NCBI RefSeq assembly: GCF_040365005.1
Contig: NZ_BAABWV010000001.1
Coordinates: 62,001-126,000, forward strand
Direction: 5' to 3'
Length of the DNA: 64,000 nucleotides
DNA from: Antarcticimicrobium sp040365005
Lineage (GTDB): Bacteria > Pseudomonadota > Alphaproteobacteria > Rhodobacterales > Rhodobacteraceae
Shown one piece after another: positions 1 through 8,875 of the stretch. Numbering within the stretch: position 1 is the first letter of the stretch; each line of letters starts with the position of its first letter. Under the pieces are notes generated by a model, which saw only the letters and a list, made by a program, of their open reading frames with translations, was not told where the DNA came from and did no database searches. The position numbers and the translations under genes were made by a program.

Positions 1-1
1 C

Positions 2-766
2 GTCCACAAGCATTTCGGCGGGTTCCACGCGGTGGACGGGGCATCTCTTGAAATTGCCGAAGGGTCCATCACCGGGCTGATCGGCCCGAACGGGGCCGGG
101 AAAACCACGCTTTTCAATGTGATCGCGGGCGTGCTGCCGCCCACCTCTGGGCGCGTCACAATGGCCGGCGAGGATATCACCGGCCTGCCGCCACACGACC
201 TGTTCCACAAGGGGCTGCTTCGAACCTTCCAGATCGCGCACGAGTTCTCTTCGATGACCTGCCGCGAAAACCTGATGATGGTTCCGGGCGCCCAATCGGG
301 CGAGATGCTGTGGAACACCTGGTTCGGGCGCAAACGGATCGCCGACGAGGAACGCGCGCTGCGCGCGAGGGCCGACGAGGTGCTGGAGTTCCTGACCATC
401 GAGCATCTGGCCGACCACAAGGCGGGACAGGTCTCGGGCGGGCAGAAAAAGCTGCTCGAACTGGGGCGCACCATGATGGTGGATGCCAAGATCGTCTTTC
501 TCGACGAGGTCGGCGCAGGGGTGAACCGCACCCTGCTGAACACCATCGGCGACGCGATCATCCGGCTGAACAAGGAGCGCGGCTATACCTTCGTGGTGAT
601 CGAACACGACATGGATTTCATCGAGCGTCTCTGCGACCCGGTGATCTGCATGGCCGAGGGCAAGGTGCTGGCCGAGGGCACGCTGGCCGAGATCAAGGCC
701 AACGAACACGTGATCGAGGCCTATCTCGGGACCGGTCTGAAGAACAAGGATCAGATCGGCGCCTGA
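2..766 (+). CDS. livG: LivG-type ABC transporter ATP-binding protein (5' end cut by window)
   Basis: Cytoplasmic ATPase of a branched-chain amino acid or amide importer. The frame is already open at the first bases of the window, so the true start lies upstream; 254 codons are visible. The Walker A motif GPNGAGKT lies near visible residues 28-35, followed by a long insert containing LWNTWFG, then the signature VSGGQKK, a Walker B ending in FLDEV and the H-loop VIEHD. The C-terminal part (LAEIKANEHVIEAYLG) is typical of LivG. The usual LDEP is LDEV here, a minor departure. It is first in a run with livF, livH and livM. Substrate specificity cannot be read, and the binding-protein gene is not in view. 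Confidence 0.9.
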   Translation, partial: VHKHFGGFHAVDGASLEIAEGSITGLIGPNGAGKTTLFNVIAGVLPPTSGRVTMAGEDITGLPPHDLFHKGLLRTFQIAHEFSSMTCRENLMMVPGAQSGEMLWNTWFGRKRIADEERALRARADEVLEFLTIEHLADHKAGQVSGGQKKLLELGRTMMVDAKIVFLDEVGAGVNRTLLNTIGDAIIRLNKERGYTFVVIEHDMDFIERLCDPVICMAEGKVLAEGTLAEIKANEHVIEAYLGTGLKNKDQIGA

Positions 767-866
767 AGGCGGCCCGCGCCAGGCGGGCCAGAACCGGAAA
801 GAGGACGAGACATAGCGTTCCGATGGGGATGAAAATGAATGATACTCCGAACCGCGGAGCACGCGG

Positions 867-1688
867 ATGACCGGCGAGAAATATGACGACCGTGGCAACA
901 AGGACCGGTCCATCACCAACCCGGACGGCCAGGGAGAGCTGCGCGCGTATCCCGGCACCGGCCAGACGATGGAGACGGCCAGCGCCTTTCTGATCGGCGA
1001 CAGCATGACCGGCGGCTATGGCAAGGGCCCTGACATCCTGCATGATTGCACCATCGCCGTGAATCCCGGCGAGATCGCGGTGATCGTCGGCCCCAACGGC
1101 GCCGGCAAGTCGACCGCGATGAAGGCGGTGTTCGGCATGCTGGACCTGCGCAAGGGCTCGGTCCGGCTGGACGGCGAGGACATCACCGCCCTGTCGCCGC
1201 AGGACCGGGTGGTCAAGGGCATGGGCTTCGTTCCGCAGACCAACAACATCTTCACCTCGATGACGGTCGAGGAGAACCTCGAGATGGGCGCCTTCATCCG
1301 CCACGACGATTTCCGCGAGACCATGGCGCAGGTCTATGACCTGTTCCCGATCCTCAAGGACAAGCGCAACCAGGCGGCCGGCGAGCTTTCGGGCGGACAA
1401 CGCCAGCAGGTCGCCGTGGGCCGGGCGCTGATGACCCAGCCCAAGGTGCTGATGCTTGACGAACCGACAGCCGGCGTCAGCCCGATCGTGATGGACGAGC
1501 TGTTCGACCGCATCATCGAGGTCAGCCGCACCGGGATCCCGATCCTGATGGTCGAACAGAACGCCCGCCAGGCGCTGGCAATCGCCGACAAGGGCTATGT
1601 CCTCGTTCAGGGCGCCAATGCCTATACCGGCACCGGGAAAGAGCTTCTGGCCGACCCCGAAGTGCGCAAATCCTTCCTGGGGGGCTGA
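867..1688 (+). CDS. livF: LivF-type ABC transporter ATP-binding protein
   Basis: Second ATPase of the importer. Walker A GPNGAGKS is at about residues 75-82, signature LSGGQRQQ and Walker B LDEPTAGVSP follow, and the C-terminus matches LivF. At 273 residues it is about 35 longer than usual at the N-terminus. The start at 867 has GGAG 8 bases upstream and is preferred. An ATG at 969 would give the normal length but lacks a clear ribosome site, so the extension may be real or the start may be later. The stop is 3 bases before livH, consistent with one operon. Confidence 0.9.
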   Translation: MTGEKYDDRGNKDRSITNPDGQGELRAYPGTGQTMETASAFLIGDSMTGGYGKGPDILHDCTIAVNPGEIAVIVGPNGAGKSTAMKAVFGMLDLRKGSVRLDGEDITALSPQDRVVKGMGFVPQTNNIFTSMTVEENLEMGAFIRHDDFRETMAQVYDLFPILKDKRNQAAGELSGGQRQQVAVGRALMTQPKVLMLDEPTAGVSPIVMDELFDRIIEVSRTGIPILMVEQNARQALAIADKGYVLVQGANAYTGTGKELLADPEVRKSFLGG

Positions 1689-1691
1689 GAC

Positions 1692-2702
1692 ATGGATTTC
1701 CTGAACGCCATCGTGGCGCTGTCCAACTTCGTCCTGGTCCCGGCCATTGCCTATGGCTCGCAACTCGCATTGGGGGCGCTGGGGGTCACGCTGATCTACG
1801 GCATCCTGCGGTTCTCCAACTTTGCCCATGGCGACACCATGGCCTTTGGCACCATGGCCGTGATCCTGGTGACCTGGCTGTTCCAGTCGATGGGTATCAG
1901 CTTTGGTCCGCTGCCCACCGCGCTGCTGGCGCTGCCGTTCGGCATCATGGGCTGCATGGCGCTGTTGCTGATCACGGATCGGGTGGTCTATCGTTTTTAC
2001 CGCGAACAGAAGGCCAAGCCGGTGATCCTGGTGATCGTGTCGATGGGCGTGATGTTCATCATGAACGGGCTGGTCCGCTTCATCATCGGCCCGGATGAAC
2101 AACGCTTTGCCGATGGTGAACGCTTCATCGTCTCGGCCCGCACGTTCAAGCAGATGACAGGGTTGCGTGAAGGGCTGGCGATCAAGAGCAGCCAGGGCAT
2201 CACCGTGGTGGTCGCGGTGATCGCGGTGGTGCTGCTGTTCTGGTTCCTCAATCGCACCCGCACCGGCAAGTCGATGCGCGCCTATTCCGACAACGAGGAT
2301 CTGGCGCTGTTGTCCGGCATCAACCCGGAACGCGTGGTGATCTATACCTGGCTGATCGTGGCGGCGCTGGCCACCGTGGCGGGCACGCTTTACGGGCTCG
2401 ACAAGTCGTTCAAGCCGTTCGTCTACTTCCAGCTTCTGCTGCCGATCTTCGCCTCGGCCATCGTCGGCGGGCTGGGCAGCCCGCTGGGCGCCATCGCCGG
2501 CGGCTTCATCATCGCCTTTTCCGAGGTAACCATCACCTATGCCTGGAAAAAGGTGCTCGTCTACCTGATGCCCGACAGCCTCGAGCCCTCGGGGTTGGTG
2601 CAGCTTCTGAGCACCGATTACAAATTCGCGGTCAGTTTCGTGATCCTGCTGATCGTTCTGCTGTTCCGGCCCACGGGCCTCTTCAGGGGGAAATCGGTAT
2701 GA
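1692..2702 (+). CDS. livH: LivH-type ABC transporter permease
   Basis: Inner-membrane permease of 336 residues with about eight hydrophobic segments. The features RFSNFAHGD near residue 45 and the late region GGLGSPLGAIAGG are typical of LivH. It starts three bases after livF and its stop overlaps the livM start by four bases (ATGA), so translation is probably coupled. It forms the transmembrane channel with LivM and is powered by the two ATPases upstream. Family is clear; the transported compound is not. Confidence 0.9.
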   Translation: MDFLNAIVALSNFVLVPAIAYGSQLALGALGVTLIYGILRFSNFAHGDTMAFGTMAVILVTWLFQSMGISFGPLPTALLALPFGIMGCMALLLITDRVVYRFYREQKAKPVILVIVSMGVMFIMNGLVRFIIGPDEQRFADGERFIVSARTFKQMTGLREGLAIKSSQGITVVVAVIAVVLLFWFLNRTRTGKSMRAYSDNEDLALLSGINPERVVIYTWLIVAALATVAGTLYGLDKSFKPFVYFQLLLPIFASAIVGGLGSPLGAIAGGFIIAFSEVTITYAWKKVLVYLMPDSLEPSGLVQLLSTDYKFAVSFVILLIVLLFRPTGLFRGKSV

Positions 2703-4003
2703 GCGACACCATGAAGAATATCGGGCTGTTTGCCATCGTGGGGGCTTTGATCCTGTTGACCGGGGTCATGCAAAGCTGGAACACCGCGCTGTTGATCCTC
2801 AACATGGGACTGATCTCGGCGATCATGGCGCTCGGGGTGAACCTGCAATGGGGGTTTGCCGGCCTGTTCAACGTGGGCGTCATGGGGTTCGTGGCGCTCG
2901 GCGGGCTGGCGGTGGTGCTGGTCTCGGTCGATCCGGTGGGCGAGGCTTGGGCAGCAGGCGGCACCGGTGTCCTTCTGGGGCTGCTTCTGGGCGCGGCGAC
3001 CGTGGTTGCGGCGGTTCTGGTAAACACCCGGATGCCCAGGGGGCGCGCCCGGGCGATCGCCACAGTTGTGATCCTGGTCGGCGGGTTCTTCCTGTATCGC
3101 GCCGTGTTCGATCCCGCCGTGGCAGCGGTGGAAAAGGTCAACCCGGCCGGAACCGGGTTTCTCGGCGGGTTGGGCCTGCCGGTGCTGCTGGCCTGGCCGG
3201 CGGGCGGACTGCTGGCCGCTGGCGGCGCCTGGTTGATCGGTAAGACGGCGCTGGGGCTGCGGTCGGATTACCTGGCCATTGCCACGCTGGGCATCGCCGA
3301 GATCATCATCGCGGTGATGAAGAACGAGGACTGGCTGGCGCGCGGGGTCAAGAACGTGGTCGGCCTGCCGCGCCCCCTGCCCTATGAGATCGACCTGCAG
3401 AACGATCCCGGCTTTGTCGAAACCGCGACCGGTCTGGGCATCGACCCGGTCACCGCCTCGACGCTATACGTCAAGCTCGGCTACTCGGTCCTGTTCCTGG
3501 CAGTGCTGTTGATCCTGTTGTGGATGGTGCAGATGGCGCGCAAGTCGCCCTGGGGCCGGATGATGCGCGCGATCCGTGACAACGAGACCGCGGCAGAGGC
3601 GATGGGCAAGGACGTGACCCGCAGGCATCTTCAGGTGTTCGTCATGGGCTCGGCGATCTGCGGCATTGCCGGTGCCATGATGACGACGCTGGATGGCCAG
3701 TTGACGCCGGGCACCTACCAGCCGCTGCGCTTTACCTTCCTGATCTGGGTGATGGTGATCGTCGGCGGTTCGGGCAACAATTTCGGCGCCGTTCTGGGCG
3801 GGTTCCTGATCTGGCTGCTCTGGGTCCAGGTCGAGCCGATCGGGCTGTTCCTGATGCAACTCGTCACCTCGGGCATGGCCGAGGACAGCGGCCTTCGCAT
3901 CCATCTTCTGAACAGCGCGGCGCATATGCGGCTTTTCACCATGGGGTTGGTTCTGCTCCTGGTGCTGCGGTTCAGCCCGCGGGGGCTGATCCCCGAGAAG
4001 TAG
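2699..4003 (+). CDS. livM: LivM-type ABC transporter permease
   Basis: Second permease subunit, 434 residues, rich in membrane segments throughout. Family hallmarks are GLSALGVNLQWGF-like sequence near the N-terminus (here MALGVNLQWGFAGLFNVG), LRSDYLAIATLGIAEI in the middle, the coupling region RAIRDNETAAEAMGKDV and the C-terminal FSPRGLIPEK. It overlaps livH by four bases. The long stretch between the early segments and LRSDYLAI includes extra hydrophobic sequence compared with short LivM proteins, but the length is close to that of the enterobacterial protein. Confidence 0.9.
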   Translation: MSDTMKNIGLFAIVGALILLTGVMQSWNTALLILNMGLISAIMALGVNLQWGFAGLFNVGVMGFVALGGLAVVLVSVDPVGEAWAAGGTGVLLGLLLGAATVVAAVLVNTRMPRGRARAIATVVILVGGFFLYRAVFDPAVAAVEKVNPAGTGFLGGLGLPVLLAWPAGGLLAAGGAWLIGKTALGLRSDYLAIATLGIAEIIIAVMKNEDWLARGVKNVVGLPRPLPYEIDLQNDPGFVETATGLGIDPVTASTLYVKLGYSVLFLAVLLILLWMVQMARKSPWGRMMRAIRDNETAAEAMGKDVTRRHLQVFVMGSAICGIAGAMMTTLDGQLTPGTYQPLRFTFLIWVMVIVGGSGNNFGAVLGGFLIWLLWVQVEPIGLFLMQLVTSGMAEDSGLRIHLLNSAAHMRLFTMGLVLLLVLRFSPRGLIPEK

Positions 4004-4070
4004 GAGAGAGTGCAGGTTCGCGGCGGAGCACGGGGTTTTGCCCCACCGCCGCGATCGGGAGGTCAAGGCG

Positions 4071-4667
4071 ATGAAAACGATCGCAGTCCTGGTTTTCGAC
4101 GGGGTCGAGGAGATGGACTTTGCCGGCCCGTGGGAGGTGTTGGCCGCCGCCATCGAGGGCGCCCCGGACTGGCAGATCGCGACGGTGGCCGAGCGGGCCG
4201 ATCCGGTGACCTGTGAAAAGGGCCTGCGGGTGCTGCCCGATCTGACCTATGACAACGCCGGAGACGTCCGCATCGTGGTGATCCCCGGCGGCAGCGGTGC
4301 CCGGCGCGAGATCGACAATCCGCGTACCGTCGCCTGGTTGCAACGGATCGCGCCCGGCTGCGACTGGATCACCAGCGTCTGCACCGGGGCGTTCCTGCTG
4401 GTGGGCGCGGGCTTGGCACCGGGCCGGCACGTGACCACACACCACCGGTTCACCGACCTATTGGCGCAGCAGGCGGGCGACAGCGTGGTCGAGACCCGGC
4501 GCATGGTGCGCGACGGCAATGTGATCAGCGCCGGCGGGGTGATGTCGGGGATCGAGATGTCGCTGTGGCTGACCGACCGGATCTGGGGTCCGGAAACCGG
4601 CGAACGGGTTCGTGACTACATCGCCTACGGCTATCCCGAGGCGACGGCGATCATCGAACGGAATTGA
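4071..4667 (+). CDS. DJ-1/PfpI family protein (class I glutamine amidotransferase-like)
   Basis: A 198-residue cytoplasmic protein of the DJ-1/PfpI superfamily. It opens with KTIAVLVFDGVEEMDFAGPWEV and carries the nucleophile-elbow sequence SVCTGAFLL, in which the Cys is the expected reactive residue. The pattern resembles isonitrile hydratase and AraC-type amidase-domain proteins, but no DNA-binding domain follows. The start at 4071 has GGGAGG eight bases upstream; an in-frame ATG at 4038 lacks one. It lies 67 bases after livM in the same direction and may be co-transcribed. Substrate unknown. Confidence 0.85.
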   Translation: MKTIAVLVFDGVEEMDFAGPWEVLAAAIEGAPDWQIATVAERADPVTCEKGLRVLPDLTYDNAGDVRIVVIPGGSGARREIDNPRTVAWLQRIAPGCDWITSVCTGAFLLVGAGLAPGRHVTTHHRFTDLLAQQAGDSVVETRRMVRDGNVISAGGVMSGIEMSLWLTDRIWGPETGERVRDYIAYGYPEATAIIERN

Positions 4668-4675
4668 AACCAAGA

Positions 4676-6232
4676 TCAGCGCCCCCGGAACAGCCCGCCC
4701 AGGATGCCACGCACGATACGTCGCCCGGTGGTGCCCTTGAGTTCCTTGATCACCGCCTCGGACAGGGCCGAGCCAAAACTGTCCTTTTTCCGCCGTTGCG
4801 GTTGTGCAGTGGAGCGGCCCACCCGGCTGCCGGAGTAGCGGCGGGCGGTGCTGAACTCGCGCGCCACCGGATCGGGGGCCTGTTCGGCGCGGGCCTCGGC
4901 CTCGGCGGCTGCGCGGGCGGCGGTTTCGGCGCGTTGGGCCAGGATCTCATAGGCCGAGCGCCGGTCGAGCGCGGTGTCGTATTTCCCGGCCAGCCCCGAC
5001 GCTTTCATCGCGGCGGCGCGCTCCGTGGCAGTGATCGGGCCGAGTTGCGACGACGGCGGCCGGATCAGTGTGCGTTCGACGATACCGGGGGCGCCCTTGG
5101 CCTCGAGCATGGAGGTCACCGCCTCGCCCACGCCGACCTCTCGGATCGCCGCCTCGGTGTCGAAGCGGGGGTTTTCGCGATAGGTTTCGGCGGCCATGCG
5201 CAGGTTCTTGCGGTCGCGCGCGGTGAAGGCGCGCAAGGCGTGCTGCACCCGGTTGCCCAGTTGGCCGAGGATATCCTCGGGGATGTCCGCCGGATGCTGG
5301 GTGACGAAATAGACCCCGACCCCCTTGGAGCGGATCAGGCGCGCCACCTGCTCGACCTTGTCGACCAGCGCCTTGGGCGCGTCGTCGAACAGCAGGTGCG
5401 CCTCGTCGAAGAAGAACACCAGCTTGGGTTTGTCGGGATCGCCCACCTCGGGCAATTCCTCGAACAATTCGCTAAGCAGCCAGAGCAGGCAGGTGGCATA
5501 AAGACCCGGCGCCGCCATCAGCTTGTTCGCGGCGAGGATATTGACCATGCCGCGCCCCTCGGCATCGGTGCGCATCAGGTCCGAAAGCTCAAGCGCGGGT
5601 TCACCGAACAGCCGGTTCGCGCCCTGGTTCTCGATCACCAGCAGGCGGCGCTGGATCGCGCCGACCGAGGCGATGGAGACATTGCCATAGCGCAGCGACA
5701 GCTCGGCCCGGTTCTCGCCGATCCAGGTCAGCAGCGCCTGAAGATCCTTGAGATCCAGCAGCGGCAGCCCCTCTTCGTCGGAGAGCCGGAACGCGATGTT
5801 GAGGATCCCCTCCTGCGCCTCGGACAGCTCCAGCAGGCGCGACAGCAGCAGCGGCCCCATCTCGGCCACGGTGGTGCGCAGCGGATGCCCCTGTTCGCCG
5901 AAGATGTCCCAGAAGGTGACCGGGCTGGCACTATAGGTGTAATCGTCAAACCCGATTTTCGCCGCGCGCGAGACAAAGGCCTCGTGCAGCTTGAAATCGG
6001 GCGAGCCGGACCGCGCCAGCCCCGAGAGGTCGCCCTTCACGTCAGACAGCACCACCGGCACCCCGGCGGCGGAAAAGCCCTCGGCCAGGATTTGCAGCGT
6101 CACGGTCTTGCCGGTCCCGGTGGCCCCGGCGATCAGTCCGTGCCGGTTGGCATATTTCAGCGCAAGCCCCTGTTTGCTGGCATAGTCCACACCGCCGCCG
6201 CCCAGAAAAACCTTGCCATCCATCTCGTTCAT
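4676..6232 (-). CDS. HerA-like/DUF853 ATPase (YjgR family)
   Basis: A 518-residue P-loop ATPase of the HerA/FtsK superfamily, close in layout to enterobacterial YjgR (DUF853). Walker A GATGTGKT lies near residues 35-42; Walker B-like FFFDEAHLLF and the region GVGVYFVTQHPADIPEDILGQLG are characteristic. Residues 440-490 are rich in Ala, Glu and Arg and probably form a helical segment before the C-terminal RGILGGLF. The start at 6232 is chosen because the ATG at 6271 has no ribosome site; GGGGCGACAG precedes 6232. It converges on the DJ-1 gene with an 8-base gap. The cellular role of this family is not settled. Confidence 0.85.
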   Translation of the reverse strand: MNEMDGKVFLGGGGVDYASKQGLALKYANRHGLIAGATGTGKTVTLQILAEGFSAAGVPVVLSDVKGDLSGLARSGSPDFKLHEAFVSRAAKIGFDDYTYSASPVTFWDIFGEQGHPLRTTVAEMGPLLLSRLLELSEAQEGILNIAFRLSDEEGLPLLDLKDLQALLTWIGENRAELSLRYGNVSIASVGAIQRRLLVIENQGANRLFGEPALELSDLMRTDAEGRGMVNILAANKLMAAPGLYATCLLWLLSELFEELPEVGDPDKPKLVFFFDEAHLLFDDAPKALVDKVEQVARLIRSKGVGVYFVTQHPADIPEDILGQLGNRVQHALRAFTARDRKNLRMAAETYRENPRFDTEAAIREVGVGEAVTSMLEAKGAPGIVERTLIRPPSSQLGPITATERAAAMKASGLAGKYDTALDRRSAYEILAQRAETAARAAAEAEARAEQAPDPVAREFSTARRYSGSRVGRSTAQPQRRKKDSFGSALSEAVIKELKGTTGRRIVRGILGGLFRGR

Positions 6233-6507
6233 CGCCTGTCGCCCCACCCTGTTCCGGCATCCGCCGGCCATACAATGTTAACCTATTACCCGAATACTGT
6301 GTTCTGTCCGGCGCGGCAACGCGGCGCGGGGCGAAGGCCCTCCCTGTTGAACTGGCCGTGCCCCGAGGGGTGCGGCCCTTTTCCCCGCAGGTGACGAAAA
6401 TCCTCGGATGACGAAAAAACGTGCGGTTGCATCCCCGGTCCCGGGCCGCGCGCGCCGAACTTGCCTTTGCTGTTGACCGGGCAGCATCGCTTTCGTAACG
6501 TCCCTGT

Positions 6508-6579
6508 ATAACTAAGTCGGCCAGTCCGACGGGGAGAAAACACTTTACGAAGAAGGGGGCTGTTTCAGCCCCCTTTTTT
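6508..6579 (+). ncRNA. candidate two-hairpin small RNA
   Basis: A possible promoter, TTGACC at 6473-6478, 17 bases, then TAACGT at 6496-6501, would start transcription near 6508. The predicted RNA has a small stem GTCGG/CCGAC (6516-6520 with 6526-6530), a purine-rich single-stranded middle (GGGGAGAAAA) and a perfect 10-bp terminator stem. No gene upstream on this strand would need that terminator. The -10 match is weak, and a leader or attenuator for ialB is an alternative. Confidence 0.4.
6553..6579 (+). terminator. intrinsic terminator (orphan)
   Basis: A perfect 10-bp stem AAGGGGGCTG/CAGCCCCCTT (6553-6562 with 6566-6575) with a three-base loop, followed by a T run (six consecutive T from 6574). 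It works best on the plus strand and has no obvious coding gene before it. Confidence 0.85.
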
Positions 6580-6699
6580 GCGACAGGATCTTGCTGGGTG
6601 TCGGAACATTTCCGCGCGGCGCGCGCAAAGGCCACTGACACCGGTTCTGCACCGTGCTAGAGCAGCCTCAACCAGACACCAAGGATAACGGAATACCAC

Positions 6700-7296
6700 A
6701 TGTTCAAGACCTTGACCTCTCTCTCCGTGATCGCATTGACCGCCCTGGCCGCTCCGGCGATGGCCCAGGAAACCGAGACCGAACAACCTGCGGCCGATCA
6801 GTTGCTGGACCTGGGGCAGCCGGCGGACGCGGACCCGCAACTCGGGTCGCGGTATTCCAAGGAAAAGATCGGAGACTGGGACCTGGCCTGCATCAAGACC
6901 GAGGGTGAAACCGACCCCTGTTCGCTGCTGCAGATCCTGAACGACGACAAGGGCAACCCGATGGCCGAATTCTCGATGTTCCGCATCGAGGGCAAGGGCC
7001 AGGCGGTGGCGGGAGCCACGATCATCGTGCCGCTTGAAACCCTGCTTCCGGCGCAGCTGACCCTGTCGGTCGATGGCGCCCCGGGCAAGCGCTATGGCTA
7101 TTCCTTCTGCAACCCCTATGGCTGCGTCGCGCAGATCGGGTTGACCGAAGAGGATATCGCCGCATTCAAGCGTGGAACCGAGGCGACGCTGTCGCTGGTG
7201 CCGGCCCCGGCGCCCGACCAACTGGTGTCGCTGAAATTGTCCCTGAAGGGATTCACCGCAGGCTATGACAAGGTGGATGTGGTCAGCCAGAACTGA
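6700..7296 (+). CDS. IalB (invasion-associated locus B) family secreted protein
   Basis: A 198-residue exported protein. Residues 1-23 form a signal peptide ending APAMAQ. An acidic linker leads into the IalB fold with IGDWDLACIKTEG and PCSLLQIL near residues 60-90, and paired cysteines later in FCNPYGCVAQIG. AGGA lies upstream of the start at 6700. IalB proteins were named for an erythrocyte-invasion locus of Bartonella but are widespread in free-living alphaproteobacteria, so invasion is not implied. It stands alone, with a terminator after it. Biochemical function unknown. Confidence 0.85.
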   Translation: MFKTLTSLSVIALTALAAPAMAQETETEQPAADQLLDLGQPADADPQLGSRYSKEKIGDWDLACIKTEGETDPCSLLQILNDDKGNPMAEFSMFRIEGKGQAVAGATIIVPLETLLPAQLTLSVDGAPGKRYGYSFCNPYGCVAQIGLTEEDIAAFKRGTEATLSLVPAPAPDQLVSLKLSLKGFTAGYDKVDVVSQN

Positions 7297-7320
7297 GTCC
7301 CGACCCGGATGCCAGGATCG

Positions 7321-7347
7321 CCGCCGGGCCCCGTGCCCGGCGGTTTT
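7321..7347 (+). terminator. intrinsic terminator after the IalB-like gene
   Basis: Nine-bp GC stem CCGCCGGGC/GCCCGGCGG (7321-7329 with 7335-7343), five-base loop, then TTTT. It sits 24 bases after the stop and also just beyond the end of the convergent ketosynthase gene. Confidence 0.75.
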
Positions 7348-7351
7348 CGTT

Positions 7352-8560
7352 TCAGGCCCGCCGCAGCGCCAGAACGGCGTTGAGCCCGCCAAAGGCAAAG
7401 GCGTTGGACAGCGCCACCTCGACCGGCACTTCGCGCGCCGCGTTCGGAACCACGTCCAGCGCGCATTCCGGGTCCGGTTCCTCGTAACCGATAGTGGGCG
7501 CGATCACCCCGTCCCGCAGCGCCATGATGCAGGCCAGCAGCTCGACCGCGCCGGTGCCGCCGATCAGGTGACCATGCATCGACTTGGTCGAGGAGATCAT
7601 CAACTCGTCCGCATGCGGGCCGAAGACATCGGCCACCGCCGCGCATTCGGTCTTGTCGTTGGCGGCGGTGCCGGTGCCGTGAGCGTTGATGTAACCGACC
7701 TGGTCGGGGGTGATCCCGGCATCGGCCAGCGCGCCGGCCATCGCCCGCGCCGCGCCCTGTTTCGACGGCATCACGATGTCGGAGGCGTCCGAGGTCATGG
7801 CGAAACCGGCCACCTCGCAGAGGATCTCGGCGCCGCGCTTGCGGGCGTGCTCATACTCCTCGAACACGAAAACCCCGGCGCCTTCTCCCTGGACCATGCC
7901 GTTTCGGTTGGCGCTGAACGGGCGGCAGGCGTCCTTGGACATGACCCGCAACCCTTCCCATGCCTTGACGCCGCCGAAACACAGCATCGATTCCGAGCCG
8001 CCGGTGATCATCGCCGGCGCAGCGCCGGAGCGCACCAGCTGGAACGCCAGCGACATGGCGTGGTTCGACGAGGCGCAGGCGGTGGACACCGTGAAACTCG
8101 GCCCCTTGAGATTGTATTTCATCGACACGTGGCTGGCGGCCGCGTTGTTCATCAGTTTCGGTACCACAAAGGGATGCACCCGGTTCTTGCCGTCCTCGTA
8201 GACCGAGCGATAGTTGTCGTCCCAAGTCGACACGCCTCCGCCCGCGGTGCCCAGAACCACGCCCGCGCGGGCCGAAAGATCGCCATGAAACTCCAGCCCT
8301 GCCTGGGTGATCGCCTCTTCGGCCGCGGCCAGGGTAAATTGCGTGAACCGGTCATACAGCGTCATCTGCTGGCGGTTGAAGCGCCCCTCGGTCTCGAAGC
8401 CGCGCACCTGGCCGCCGATCTGGATGGTCAGACGATCGACATCGCGGAATTCCAGCGGCCCGATGCCACAGCGCCCCTCGCGCATGGCCTCCAGCGTTTC
8501 GGGAACCGACTGGCCCAGGGCGTTGATGGTTCCGGCCCCGGTGATGACAACGCGTTTCAT
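7352..8560 (-). CDS. beta-ketoacyl-ACP synthase (KAS II/FabF-like)
   Basis: Condensing enzyme of 402 residues that elongates acyl chains on an acyl carrier protein. The Cys-His-His triad is visible: Cys162 in STACASS, His294 in NAHGTGT and His331 in SMHGHLIGG. The last motif is usually KSMTGH, so a His replaces Thr. It lies 24 bases downstream of a dedicated ACP gene and in the same direction as an lpxD gene. That context suggests a specialised synthase making or extending a particular hydroxy- or long-chain acyl group, probably for lipid A, rather than the housekeeping FabF. The acyl product is inferred. Confidence 0.85.
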   Translation of the reverse strand: MKRVVITGAGTINALGQSVPETLEAMREGRCGIGPLEFRDVDRLTIQIGGQVRGFETEGRFNRQQMTLYDRFTQFTLAAAEEAITQAGLEFHGDLSARAGVVLGTAGGGVSTWDDNYRSVYEDGKNRVHPFVVPKLMNNAAASHVSMKYNLKGPSFTVSTACASSNHAMSLAFQLVRSGAAPAMITGGSESMLCFGGVKAWEGLRVMSKDACRPFSANRNGMVQGEGAGVFVFEEYEHARKRGAEILCEVAGFAMTSDASDIVMPSKQGAARAMAGALADAGITPDQVGYINAHGTGTAANDKTECAAVADVFGPHADELMISSTKSMHGHLIGGTGAVELLACIMALRDGVIAPTIGYEEPDPECALDVVPNAAREVPVEVALSNAFAFGGLNAVLALRRA

Positions 8561-8584
8561 GTGGTCAGGCCCGTTCTGAGTGCT

Positions 8585-8842
8585 TCAGGATTTCTCGGCA
8601 ACCAGCTTTTCGATACCGGTGATGATCGCGCCGACATTGGTGATGTCGAAATCGCTTTGCGTCGGCTCGTTGGCGTTGAAGGGGATCGAGATGTCGAATT
8701 CCTCTTCGATGGCAAAGATGCTTTCGACCAGGCCCAGGCTGTCGATGCCCAGGTCCTCCAACGTGCTCTCCACCGTGACGTCGGAGGGCTCCAGCACGGC
8801 CTGCTCGGCGATGATGGCGATGACCTTGTCGCGAATGCTCAT
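8585..8842 (-). CDS. acyl carrier protein
   Basis: An 85-residue acidic carrier protein. The phosphopantetheine site is intact in DLGIDSLGLVE with Ser35. The segment PFNANEPTQSDFDI is longer than in AcpP, recalling the insert in rhizobial AcpXL, which carries very long chains for lipid A; this resemblance is by eye. It is placed between lpxD (33 bases upstream) and the ketosynthase (24 bases downstream), so the three are probably one transcript. AGAGAG precedes the start. Confidence 0.88.
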   Translation of the reverse strand: MSIRDKVIAIIAEQAVLEPSDVTVESTLEDLGIDSLGLVESIFAIEEEFDISIPFNANEPTQSDFDITNVGAIITGIEKLVAEKS

Positions 8843-8875
8843 TGGCGCTCTCTGAACTGCTGCACTGGGGCTGAT

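Larger units (their letters stand above)
6233..6699. other. intergenic region with candidate small RNA
   Basis: This 467-base gap separates the HerA-like gene (reading left) from ialB (reading right). Its left half must hold the HerA-like promoter, but no strong hexamers are visible. The right half contains a candidate small RNA ending in a strong terminator (separate entries). About 120 bases remain between that terminator and ialB, presumably with the ialB promoter. I see no convincing protein-coding frame. Confidence 0.6.

Noticed and set aside
4664..6394. A 576-codon plus-strand frame
   Set aside because: Antisense to the HerA-like ATPase; composition is that of a shadow (His/Gln/Arg-rich, no motif).
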